A stretch of 7,000 nt of DNA, taken from the NCBI GenBank assembly GCA_023415895.1, contig JAEZJA010000042.1, forward strand, positions 1 through 7,000. Direction: 5' to 3'. The notes beneath the pieces are model-generated. The model saw nothing but the letters and a program-made list of their open reading frames with translations. It was not told the DNA's origin and ran no database searches. The position numbers and the translations under genes were made by a program. This document shows, in pieces, positions 1-6,674 of this stretch. The stretch is from Bacillota bacterium (lineage in GTDB: Bacteria > Bacillota > Clostridia > Oscillospirales > Acutalibacteraceae). How positions within the stretch are numbered: the stretch's first letter is position 1; each line of letters starts with the position of its first letter.

Positions 1-1368
1 GGGCAGATGGGCAACAGCGAAGTCGGTCATACCAACATCGGCGCTGGGCGTGTGGTCTATCAGGAACTGACCCGCATCACCAAATCCATCGCCGACGGTG
101 ATTTCTTTGAAAACACCGAGCTGCTCGCCGCCATGCACAACGCGGCAAAAAGCGGCAGCGCTCTGCACCTGCTGGGTCTGGTATCCGATGGCGGCGTTCA
201 CAGCCATAACTCACACCTGTATGCCCTGCTCAAGATGGCCAAACAGACGGGTGTGGAGAATGTGTATGTCCACGCTATGCTCGACGGCCGTGACGTACCT
301 CCCGCTTCGGGTACGGGTTATCTGAAGGAGCTGCAGTCAGAAATAGACGCCATGGGCGTAGGCAAGATTGCCACGGTGATGGGTCGCTATTATGGCATGG
401 ACCGCGATACCCAGTGGGGCCGCGTCAGCAAGGCCTATGCCGCAATGGTCTATCGTGAAGGCATTCAGGCAGCCGACGCTGTGGACGCTGTGGAAAAATC
501 CTATGAGACCATCGACGCCGAAGGCAAGAATATTACGGACGAATTTGTCGTGCCGACGGTCATTGAAGGCGGCGCCCCTGTAAAACCCGGTGACAGCGTG
601 GTCTTCTTCAACTTCCGTCCCGACCGTGCGCGTGAGATCACCCGCGCCTTCGTCGATCCCGATTTCAAGGGTTTCGAACGCCGCGGCGGAAAAATGGATC
701 TGCATTTTGTGTGCATGACCGAATACGACGCGACCATGCCCAATGTGCATGTGGCCTTTGCTCCCAAGGAGCTGACAATGACCATGGGTGAAACCGTCAG
801 CAAGGCAGGAAAGACCCAGCTTCGCATCGCTGAAACCACCAAATATGCGCACGTAACCTTCTTCTTCAACGGCGGAGAGGAAGTTAAGTTTGAGGGCGAG
901 GATCGTGTGCTCATCCCCACTCCGGATGTGGCCACCTTTGACCTGCAGCCGGAAATGAGCGCTATTCCGGTATGCGATGCCGTCGTGGAGCGCATCGAAT
1001 CCGGCAATTACGATATGATCGTGCTCAACTTCGCCAACTGCGACATGGTCGGTCACACGGGCATTTTCGATGCGGCCGTCAAGGCTGTGGAAACCGTGGA
1101 TGCCTGCGTGGGACGCGTGGTGGAAGCCACCCTGAAAATGGGCGGAACAGCCCTGATCACCGCCGACCACGGCAACGCCGACAAGATGAGCGAAGACGAT
1201 GGCACGCCCTTCACGGCGCACACCACCTTCCCCGTCCCCTTCTGCGTGGTCGGAACGCCCTGCACGCTGCGTGAGGGCGGGCGTCTGGCCGATATCGCGC
1301 CGACCATGCTCAAGTTGATGGGCATCCCCCAACCCAAGGAAATGGATGGGCAAAGCCTGATTCTGTAG
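1..1368 (+). CDS. gpmI: 2,3-bisphosphoglycerate-independent phosphoglycerate mutase, 5'-truncated by window edge
   Basis: Interconverts 3-phosphoglycerate and 2-phosphoglycerate in glycolysis/gluconeogenesis, in the cytoplasm, using two Mn ions and a phosphoserine intermediate. The reading frame is open to base 1, and the first visible residues are [10 protein letters not shown], the family's nucleophile loop, so the ATG at 7 is an internal Met and not the start. About 57-58 N-terminal residues, including the first metal-binding Asp, lie outside the window; the visible 455 residues plus these give the usual ~510. Counting from the Met at 7, I see the nucleophile Ser4, DGGVHSH (His65), DGRDVPP (93-99), GRYYGMDRD with Arg127 and Arg133, FNFRPDRAR (201-209), ETTKYAH with Lys279, CDMVGH with Asp346 and His350, ADHGN with Asp387 and His388, and His405 (AHTTFP). 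These match all the metal and substrate ligands I know for the Bacillus-type enzyme, so the gene looks intact and active. Upstream neighbours (often tpiA or pgk) are not visible. Confidence 0.97.
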   Translation, partial: GQMGNSEVGHTNIGAGRVVYQELTRITKSIADGDFFENTELLAAMHNAAKSGSALHLLGLVSDGGVHSHNSHLYALLKMAKQTGVENVYVHAMLDGRDVPPASGTGYLKELQSEIDAMGVGKIATVMGRYYGMDRDTQWGRVSKAYAAMVYREGIQAADAVDAVEKSYETIDAEGKNITDEFVVPTVIEGGAPVKPGDSVVFFNFRPDRAREITRAFVDPDFKGFERRGGKMDLHFVCMTEYDATMPNVHVAFAPKELTMTMGETVSKAGKTQLRIAETTKYAHVTFFFNGGEEVKFEGEDRVLIPTPDVATFDLQPEMSAIPVCDAVVERIESGNYDMIVLNFANCDMVGHTGIFDAAVKAVETVDACVGRVVEATLKMGGTALITADHGNADKMSEDDGTPFTAHTTFPVPFCVVGTPCTLREGGRLADIAPTMLKLMGIPQPKEMDGQSLIL

Positions 1369-1407
1369 GACACCCTTCTCCCATTTCCGACGTTCTTTAT
1401 ACCGACG

Positions 1408-1445
1408 CCCCCGCTGTCTGCCCGAGGCTGCCAGCGGGGGTTTTT
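1408..1445 (+). terminator. Intrinsic terminator after gpmI
   Basis: A perfect 9-bp GC-rich stem, CCCCCGCTG (1408-1416) pairing with CAGCGGGGG (1432-1440), has a 15-nt loop and is followed directly by five T (1441-1445). It lies 39 nt after the gpmI stop codon. It separates gpmI from the next gene, which has its own promoter. Confidence 0.9.
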
Positions 1446-1505
1446 CATAGATAATAGATATAGTCTATCGAAAAAAGGTCAACTATAACACCCAAACCGA
1501 ATTTC

Positions 1506-1534
1506 TAGACAGGTATTAATGAGTGTGGTATACT
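1506..1534 (+). promoter_or_regulatory. SigA-type promoter of mltG
   Basis: The -35 box TAGACA (1506-1511, five of six consensus bases) is separated by exactly 17 bp from the -10 box TATACT (1529-1534). A TG pair at 1526-1527 makes an extended -10. Transcription should begin near 1541, giving a leader of about 50 nt before the TTG start at 1593. The surrounding region 1446-1577 is AT-rich and I see no gene in it. A short palindrome (ATAGA/TCTAT at 1454-1458 and 1464-1468) lies upstream, but I cannot say it is an operator. Confidence 0.8.
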
Positions 1535-1579
1535 ACTTTAATCGCTCCCAGACTGGTTTGATCTATTTTTTGTTACTAT

Positions 1580-1586
1580 GGAGGTG
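1580..1586 (+). promoter_or_regulatory. Ribosome binding site that sets the TTG start of mltG
   Basis: GGAGGTG at 1580-1586 is a near-perfect Shine-Dalgarno sequence with 6 nt before TTG at 1593. An in-frame ATG at 1578 overlaps this site and has nothing like a ribosome binding site upstream of it, so it is unlikely to be used. Confidence 0.82.
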
Positions 1587-1592
1587 AGACGC

Positions 1593-2591
1593 TTGAAACG
1601 CGTCGTTTTATTACGTATGACCGCTCTCTTTCTGGCGGCTACCCTTTGTCTGTTATTTTTCTCCTCCTGCCGCTCGTCCGAAACCGAATCGAACAACTCG
1701 ACGGATGATTCAGCAGCAGTGTCCCTGTCGGTGGATCCTTCCGCCACGTATCCCGCAGCCGACGCTTCACCAAGCGGCGACACTCACCAAACAACTGCAA
1801 CGGCTGCCGGTATCAAGCCGCCGACTGGCGCTCAGAAAACACCCCAGACAACAACGACCACTCAAATGCAGGTGACCACCACGACACTCTCGCGGACCGT
1901 TACTGTGACCATTCCCGAGGGCTATACCGTCGTTCAGATCGGGTCGCTGCTCGAGAAAAACGGCGTTTGCTCCAAAGCCGATTATCTTAGCGCACTCAAC
2001 ACCATTGACTATTCGCAATACTATCCCAATGTAGCTGCTTGTGTGGCGGGCGTACAGAACCTTTGCTATACCTATGAGGGCTATCAGTTTCCCAATACCT
2101 ATGAGTTTAACCGCGGCATGAACGCGCGCGATGCAGCTGGAAAGCTGATGCGCGGCGCGCAGAACAACATTATCGCCAAGGCGGCATCCTACCAATACAA
2201 CGGCATGTCCCTGCATGAGATTGTCACGCTGGCTTCGCTCATCGAAATTGAGGCAGCTTCCTCGGATGACCGCGCGAAGATTTCCTCTGTGCTGCACAAC
2301 CGACTCAAGGTCGGGATGCAGCTACAGGTCGACTGTGCGACCAAGTATCTGACGGTGTATGTCAACCCCAGTCTGCCCGATGAGCTGCGCGACACCTTTA
2401 ACAGCTATTACAACACGTACAAATGTCCCGGCCTGCCCGCCGGTCCCATCTGCAACCCCGGAGCCGACGCCTTGTACGCGGCAGTCCATCCCGCCGATAC
2501 CGACTATCTGTATTTTCATTCGGAAAACGGCACGTATGTGTTTGAAACCGAGCAGGATTACATTGACCGCACGAACACTTCCAGCGACTAG
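1593..2591 (+). CDS. mltG: Endolytic murein transglycosylase MltG (YceG family)
   Basis: Cleaves nascent peptidoglycan glycan strands at the outer face of the membrane and so limits strand length. From TTG 1593 the protein is 332 residues. Residues 3-25 are a basic then hydrophobic segment ending in LLFFSSC (Cys26), which resembles a lipoprotein signal with a non-ideal lipobox (Phe at -3); a plain membrane anchor is the alternative. Residues 27-103 are a Ser/Thr/Pro-rich, low-complexity linker. The YceG domain follows: IPEGYTVVQIGSLL (107-120), a LysM-like part; YEGYQFPNTYEF (161-172); ASLIEIEA with the expected catalytic Glu218; LHNRLKVGMQLQVD (234-247); and YNTYKCPGLPAGPICNPG (273-290), then DYLYFHSENGTYVF (304-317). 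These are the family's signature blocks in the normal order. In the Gln-Ser-Asp-Pro-Thr region the sequence reads QVDCAT, a divergent form. Six cysteines (126, 150, 158, 248, 278, 287) lie in the extracytoplasmic part. It is monocistronic, with its own promoter and terminator. Confidence 0.92.
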   Translation: MKRVVLLRMTALFLAATLCLLFFSSCRSSETESNNSTDDSAAVSLSVDPSATYPAADASPSGDTHQTTATAAGIKPPTGAQKTPQTTTTTQMQVTTTTLSRTVTVTIPEGYTVVQIGSLLEKNGVCSKADYLSALNTIDYSQYYPNVAACVAGVQNLCYTYEGYQFPNTYEFNRGMNARDAAGKLMRGAQNNIIAKAASYQYNGMSLHEIVTLASLIEIEAASSDDRAKISSVLHNRLKVGMQLQVDCATKYLTVYVNPSLPDELRDTFNSYYNTYKCPGLPAGPICNPGADALYAAVHPADTDYLYFHSENGTYVFETEQDYIDRTNTSSD

Positions 2592-2608
2592 CCAACGGGG
2601 ATATATAC

Positions 2609-2642
2609 AAAGAGCACCGGCTTCATTTGCCGGTGCTCTTTT
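2609..2642 (+). terminator. Strong hairpin terminator after mltG, possibly bidirectional
   Basis: A perfect 13-bp stem, AAAGAGCACCGGC (2609-2621) with GCCGGTGCTCTTT (2629-2641), has a 7-nt loop and lies 17 nt after the mltG stop codon. The GC-rich core is followed by TTTT on the plus strand. Read on the minus strand the same stem is followed by TTTGTATATAT, so it could also stop transcription from the convergent glg operon, although that tract is weaker and lies about 140 nt past the glgA stop. Confidence 0.9.
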
Positions 2643-2670
2643 CAGCACCATGTATTGCTTATAATAAAAA

Positions 2671-2771
2671 CCTTGCATCAAGGCCTTCCCCTTGAAGGGA
2701 AGGTGGGCGGCGTAAGCCGCTCGGATGAGGTGTGCTTTCATAACGGCCTAAATGACAGCCTCCACCTCATC
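2671..2771. repeat. Hairpin-rich non-coding element, probably a dispersed intergenic repeat
   Basis: Between the convergent ends of mltG and glgA lies a run of inverted repeats: CCTTG/CAAGG (2671-2675, 2679-2683), CCTTCCC/GGGAAGG (2684-2690, 2697-2703), GCGGC-GTAA-GCCGC (2707-2720) and a wider pair GATGAGGTG (2724-2732) with CACCTCATC (2763-2771). No coding frame is supported. The wording, a CCTTCCCCTTGAAGGG block followed by a GC hairpin and GATGAGGTG, resembles a small repeat I recall from many Oscillospiraceae genomes. That identification is from memory; only one copy is in this window. It would sit in the 3' untranslated region of glgA. Confidence 0.55.
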
Positions 2772-2778
2772 AGTCGTC

Positions 2779-4200
2779 TCAGCCCTTGAGCAACGCGCGA
2801 TACAGGCGAATGTATTCATTGGCCGAACGCCCCCAACTGAAATCGGCGTTCATGCACCGCTCGACGAGCATCGGCCAGTCTTGCTTGTTCGCATAGGCAC
2901 CCAACGCTCGATGGATGGCATACAGCATGTCGTTGGCGTTGTAGGTCTTGAAGGTGAAGCCCAGCCCCTGACCATCACCACAGTCGCTGATGCTGTCCTT
3001 AAGACCACCCGTTTCGCGCACAACAGGTATCGTACCATACCGGCAAGACACCATCTGCGCGAGTCCGCAGGGTTCACTCTGAGAGGGCATCAGGAAGATG
3101 TCCGCCCCCGCATAAATCTTATGTGCCAGTTCGGGAACGAACCCGGCGCAGTAACGCATCTTATCCGGATAGCGCTGCTGCATATCCCGCAGGAAGTTTT
3201 CAAAGTTCCATTCCCCTGTTCCCAGAATCACAAACTGCAGGTTCTCCTGCAACAGTTCATCCAGCGCATATTTGATCAGATCGAGCCCCTTGTGGGAAGC
3301 CAATCTGGTCACCATGGCCACCAACGGCACATCGGGGCGCTGGTCGATTCCCAGGCGCTCCTGAAGCGCCCGTTTGTTCTCGGCCTTGCCCGAGGGATCC
3401 TGTGCTGAAAAATGCTCGTAGATCAAAGCATCCGTGGCCGGATTGTAGGTGTCGGTATCAATGCCGTTGAGAATGCCGCTGAGTTTCCACTCCCGCTCGC
3501 GAAGAATACCGTCCAGTCCGTGCGCAAACCAGGGATCGCGTATCTCCTGGGCATAGGTTGGGCTGACCGTCGTCACGCTGTTGGCCGCTTCAATGCCGCC
3601 CTTCATCAGATTAATGCAGCCGTCTTGTTCCACAATGTTGCGTGCATCCCACGGAATGCCGAATACGTCCTCCAGAATTTCCAAGCCATATTTGCCCTGA
3701 TATTGGATGTTGTGAATGGTATACACCGTCTTCATGCCCTCGTATTTCGGACGGTTGGCATAAAACAGGCTGTAATAAACCGGCACCAGCGCACACTGCC
3801 AATCGTTGGCGTGCAGGATGTCGGGCTTGAAATCAATGACATCCAACATTTCGAGCACCGCACGCGACAGAAACGCAAAGCGCTCTGCATCATCGTAATG
3901 ACCGTACAGGCCCGGACGCTTGAAATAATACTGATTGTCCAGCAGATAATAGATCACGCCGTTGTAGCGTGCCTCAAAAACGCCGCAGTACTGCCGCCGC
4001 CATGCCACCGGCACAGACAGGCTGGTCACAAAGTTCATCTGATCCCTGAGCTCCTGCGGAATATCCTCATACAGGGGCATAACCACACGGCAGCCAACCA
4101 ACCGGATACGCATCGCACGCGGGAGCGACCCGGCCACATCTCCCAATCCACCTGACGCAGCAAAGGGCAGTGCCTCGCTGGTAACATACAACACTTTCAT
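2779..4200 (-). CDS. glgA: Glycogen synthase (ADP-glucose, GT5 family)
   Basis: Transfers glucose from ADP-glucose to the non-reducing end of an alpha-1,4-glucan in the cytoplasm. The 473 residues match the family's ~477. The N-terminal Rossmann domain begins MKVLYVTSEALPFAASGGLGDV; here the ADP-glucose-binding KxGGL motif reads ASGGL (15-19), with Ala in place of Lys15 of the E. coli enzyme. HANDW (130-134) and TIHNIQYQG (161-169) follow. The C-terminal GT-B domain has VTRLASHKG with Arg299 and Lys304 as phosphate-binding candidates, and SEPCGLAQM (375-383) with the conserved Glu376. RETGGLKD (395-402) closes the site. It is last in the visible operon, 31 nt after glgD, and its end faces mltG. 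The ATG is chosen because the family N-terminus begins exactly there. The Ala15 change is, as far as I recall, common in clostridial GlgA, so I do not read it as inactivation. Confidence 0.96.
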   Translation of the reverse strand: MKVLYVTSEALPFAASGGLGDVAGSLPRAMRIRLVGCRVVMPLYEDIPQELRDQMNFVTSLSVPVAWRRQYCGVFEARYNGVIYYLLDNQYYFKRPGLYGHYDDAERFAFLSRAVLEMLDVIDFKPDILHANDWQCALVPVYYSLFYANRPKYEGMKTVYTIHNIQYQGKYGLEILEDVFGIPWDARNIVEQDGCINLMKGGIEAANSVTTVSPTYAQEIRDPWFAHGLDGILREREWKLSGILNGIDTDTYNPATDALIYEHFSAQDPSGKAENKRALQERLGIDQRPDVPLVAMVTRLASHKGLDLIKYALDELLQENLQFVILGTGEWNFENFLRDMQQRYPDKMRYCAGFVPELAHKIYAGADIFLMPSQSEPCGLAQMVSCRYGTIPVVRETGGLKDSISDCGDGQGLGFTFKTYNANDMLYAIHRALGAYANKQDWPMLVERCMNADFSWGRSANEYIRLYRALLKG

Positions 4201-4207
4201 ATCAATT

Positions 4208-4219
4208 TCCTACTCCTTT
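4208..4219 (-). promoter_or_regulatory. glgA ribosome binding site, with long spacing
   Basis: On the minus strand AAAGGAG (4213-4219) is 12 nt from the ATG, longer than usual. A second partial match, TAGGA (4208-4212), is 7 nt from the ATG and may be the functional pairing. Translation may also be helped by coupling to glgD, whose stop is 31 nt away. Confidence 0.5.
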
Positions 4220-4231
4220 CCATTCGGACCG

Positions 4232-5347
4232 TCAGACGATCGTTCCCTTGCTGATAAACAACGGGTAGGCTTGCGCGCCGCTCATGGTGCGTCCCGCCTT
4301 GATGACCACGTTTTTATCCAGAACGGCACAGTTAAGCGACGTTTTTTCACAGATTACGGCCCCCTGCATAATGATGCAGTTGTCGATGCGCGAATCGCGC
4401 GCCACCCGGACATCGCGAAAAACGATCGAATTGCACACCTGTCCTTCAATGAAGCACCCGTCCGCCACAAGAGAGTTGTGAACCGAGCCATGCAGGCCGT
4501 AAACCGCCGGAGCGGAGTCCCGCACCTTGGTGTACACCGGACGGAAGGATAAAAAGAGTTCCGAACGCACCTGCGCGTCGAGCAGGGCCATGTTGGCACG
4601 AAAATAACTATCCAGCGAAGAAATTACCGCCGTATATTCAGGTACACTATAGCCGAAAATACGCATATTTTCCATGTTGCGCAGAAGAATATCCTTCTCA
4701 AAATCCATCTGGTTGCGGCCCACCGCCGCGTCCAGCAGACGCAGCAGCAGATCCTTGCGCATCACATACAGTCCAAGACCGAATGTTTGCTCACCCATAC
4801 CTGTATGGCGGCCAATCTCCATATCCACCACACGGTTGCTCTCATTCGTGTGCAATACCAGACTGCCTCCCATATGTGGAACATCGCCCTGCTTACAGGC
4901 AACCGTGATGTCCGCGCCCGAAGAAATGTGCGTTTCCAGCAGGCGGTCAAAATCGATATTGCCCACCACATGGCAATCCGAAAGAACCACATACTCCTCA
5001 CGTGCATTCCGGAAAAAAGGACGGATGTTCATCAATGAGGCAATGCGCCCGGCATACAGCTCGTCGCTCATGGTAAACGGGGGCAGAAAAAACAGCCCAT
5101 CGTTTTTGCGTGACAAATCCCAGGACTTGCCCGAGCCGATGTGATCCATCAGCGATTGGTAATTGTCCTTGGTGATGATCCCCACCTTGGAGATGCCTGC
5201 GTTCACCAGATTGGACAGCGGAAAGTCGATCAGGCGGTAGCGTCCGCCGAAGGGCACCGATCCCAGCGGGCGGCTTGCGGTCAATCCGGGTAGTACGCTG
5301 TCGTGCATATTGGAAAAGATAATACCTAAAACGTTGTTGTTTCGCAT
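4232..5347 (-). CDS. glgD: Glucose-1-phosphate adenylyltransferase regulatory subunit GlgD
   Basis: Non-catalytic partner of GlgC in Firmicutes; in the systems I know of, the GlgC/GlgD complex is more active than GlgC alone. The 371-residue protein has a nucleotidyltransferase-like N-terminal fold and a C-terminal left-handed beta-helix (about 280-371, e.g. GCFIEGQVCNSIVF at 297-310). SRPLGSVPFGGRYRLIDFPL (25-44) parallels GlgC's [17 protein letters not shown]. The catalytic features are lost: no GGxGxRL loop (IIFSNMHDSVLPGL instead), LSDCHVV (122-128) where GlgC has LSGDHIY, so Cys125 replaces the metal-binding Asp, and MEIGRH (176-181) in place of the sugar-phosphate-binding EKP. I chose ATG 5347 because AAAGGA lies upstream of it; the in-frame GTG at 5368 would start inside that site and lacks its own. 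It is 57 nt downstream of glgC. Confidence 0.94.
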   Translation of the reverse strand: MRNNNVLGIIFSNMHDSVLPGLTASRPLGSVPFGGRYRLIDFPLSNLVNAGISKVGIITKDNYQSLMDHIGSGKSWDLSRKNDGLFFLPPFTMSDELYAGRIASLMNIRPFFRNAREEYVVLSDCHVVGNIDFDRLLETHISSGADITVACKQGDVPHMGGSLVLHTNESNRVVDMEIGRHTGMGEQTFGLGLYVMRKDLLLRLLDAAVGRNQMDFEKDILLRNMENMRIFGYSVPEYTAVISSLDSYFRANMALLDAQVRSELFLSFRPVYTKVRDSAPAVYGLHGSVHNSLVADGCFIEGQVCNSIVFRDVRVARDSRIDNCIIMQGAVICEKTSLNCAVLDKNVVIKAGRTMSGAQAYPLFISKGTIV

Positions 5348-5359
5348 TGGCTCTGTCGT

Positions 5360-5365
5360 TCCTTT
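5360..5365 (-). promoter_or_regulatory. glgD ribosome binding site, deciding the ATG start
   Basis: AAAGGA on the minus strand lies 12 nt before the ATG at 5347. The alternative GTG at 5368 immediately precedes this site and has no purine-rich site of its own, so the ATG is preferred even though the spacing is long. Confidence 0.55.
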
Positions 5366-5404
5366 CACTTAGAAAGTCGGTCAAAGAGGCGCTGCTTTGT
5401 GCCG

Positions 5405-6622
5405 CTACGACCGGCAGCTCTCCATAGCGCTTTCGATAATGGCCTTTGGCGGTACCGTACACCCGTCACCGATGTGTACGTTCGCTGCCACAACCGCCAC
5501 GCCCCAATCGTCCAGAGAAGTAACCTCTTCCGGACGGGCGCCCACCACGGCATCCTTGCCGATCACCGCGTTTTCGGCAATGATCGCGTACTGCACCTTC
5601 GCCCCCGGCAAAACACGCACCCCCGGCATGAGGATAGAATCCCGCACCTCCGCCCCCTCGCCGACCGTAACGCCCGAAAAGACGACCGAAAAGTCCACTT
5701 TGCCGTAAATGTTGCCGCCCTCTGAAATCATGCTGTTCTGGACTGTGGCAGTCGGGGCAACATAATGGGGCGGAAGGCCCCGATTGCGCGAATAGATCTT
5801 CCAATCGGGTTCCGACAGATCAAGGGGCACCTTGGGATTGAGCAAATCCATATTGGCTTCCCACAGACTGTCGATTGTGCCGACATCCTTCCAATAGCCC
5901 GAAAAGCGATAGGAGAACATGCGCTCTCCCGCTCCCAGCATGGCCGGCAGTACATTGCGCCCGAAATCGTTTTGGGATCGGGGATTCTTCTCGTCCTCGG
6001 TCAGATATTGGCGCAGTTTATCCCAGCTGAACACATAAATGCCCATGGACGCCAAATTGCTTTTGGGAACCTTGGGTTTCTCGTCAAATTCATAGATTGA
6101 CCCATCGGGGTTGGTATTGAGAATGCCGAAGCGGCTGGCTTCGGACATTTCCACCTCAATGACGGCGATCGTGCAGGCCGCATTGTTGCGCTGATGCTCG
6201 GCAATCATTTTGGAATAATCCATCTTATAGATGTGATCTCCCGAAAGCACCAACACATATTCGGGGTCATACCGCTCAATAAAGGCCATATTCTGATAAA
6301 TCGCGTTGGCTGTGCCCTTATACCAGTCGGCACCCTTGTTGCGCTGATAGGGCGGGAGCACATGCACACCCGCGTCCATGCGGTCGAGATCCCATGGCTG
6401 ACCCGAACCGATATAATCGTTGAGCACGAGCGGCTGATACTGCGTCAGCACGCCCACGGTCTCAATGCCCGAATTGATGCAGTTGGATAGCGGAAAATCG
6501 ATGATGCGATATTTCCCGCCATAAGGCACGGCCGGCTTGGCGATGTTGTGGGTCAGTGCATACAGACGGCTGCCCTGACCGCCTGCCAGCAGCATGGCCA
6601 CACATTCCTGTTTACGGAACAT
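5405..6622 (-). CDS. glgC: Glucose-1-phosphate adenylyltransferase (ADP-glucose pyrophosphorylase), catalytic subunit
   Basis: Makes ADP-glucose and pyrophosphate from glucose-1-phosphate and ATP, the committed step of glycogen synthesis. The 405 residues fit Gram-positive GlgC (slightly shorter than the ~431 of E. coli). Visible motifs are the nucleotide loop [10 protein letters not shown] (11-20), [19 protein letters not shown] (29-47), the metal-binding Asp129 in [16 protein letters not shown] (179-183) with the glucose-1-phosphate-binding Lys182, SMGIYVF (192-198) and [20 protein letters not shown] (242-261). Residues from about 290 form the left-handed beta-helix ([16 protein letters not shown], then hexapeptide-like turns to ~390), the part that carries subunit contacts. 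All catalytic residues I know are present. It lies 52 nt after glgB and 57 nt before glgD, so the three are probably cotranscribed. Start chosen from the strong ribosome binding site at 6629-6636. Confidence 0.97.
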   Translation of the reverse strand: MFRKQECVAMLLAGGQGSRLYALTHNIAKPAVPYGGKYRIIDFPLSNCINSGIETVGVLTQYQPLVLNDYIGSGQPWDLDRMDAGVHVLPPYQRNKGADWYKGTANAIYQNMAFIERYDPEYVLVLSGDHIYKMDYSKMIAEHQRNNAACTIAVIEVEMSEASRFGILNTNPDGSIYEFDEKPKVPKSNLASMGIYVFSWDKLRQYLTEDEKNPRSQNDFGRNVLPAMLGAGERMFSYRFSGYWKDVGTIDSLWEANMDLLNPKVPLDLSEPDWKIYSRNRGLPPHYVAPTATVQNSMISEGGNIYGKVDFSVVFSGVTVGEGAEVRDSILMPGVRVLPGAKVQYAIIAENAVIGKDAVVGARPEEVTSLDDWGVAVVAANVHIGDGCTVPPKAIIESAMESCRS

Positions 6623-6628
6623 ACCATT

Positions 6629-6636
6629 CCCTCCTT
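6629..6636 (-). promoter_or_regulatory. Strong glgC ribosome binding site
   Basis: AAGGAGGG on the minus strand, 6 nt before the ATG at 6622. It is the best Shine-Dalgarno match in the operon and contrasts with the 12-nt spacing at glgD and glgA, suggesting GlgC is translated more efficiently than its downstream partners. Confidence 0.85.
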
Positions 6637-6674
6637 ATACTGATATCCTGCATTGCGTATTCCTGCCGTCGGGT

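Noticed and set aside
337..1353. A 338-codon open frame on the minus strand opposite gpmI
   Set aside because: It lies wholly inside gpmI, whose catalytic motifs are all intact in the plus frame. The minus translation is rich in His, Gly and Ala with no recognisable domain, as expected for the antisense shadow of a GC-biased gene.
1454..1468. Short palindrome ATAGA-5-TCTAT upstream of the mltG promoter, considered as an operator
   Set aside because: Five-bp arms in an AT-rich stretch occur easily by chance, and it is about 38 bp upstream of the -35 box with no known regulator match.
1541..1592. mltG leader considered as a riboswitch
   Set aside because: About 50 nt, AT-rich, with no stable stem or known aptamer motif; too short for the classes I could recognise.
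2752..4155. Two long plus-strand open frames (218 and 247 codons) opposite glgA
   Set aside because: Both are antisense to the well-conserved glgA, lack convincing ribosome binding sites and resemble no family I know. Codon bias of glgA explains why they stay open.
4674..5144. A 156-codon plus-strand open frame opposite glgD
   Set aside because: Ser/Arg-rich translation without motifs; antisense shadow of glgD.
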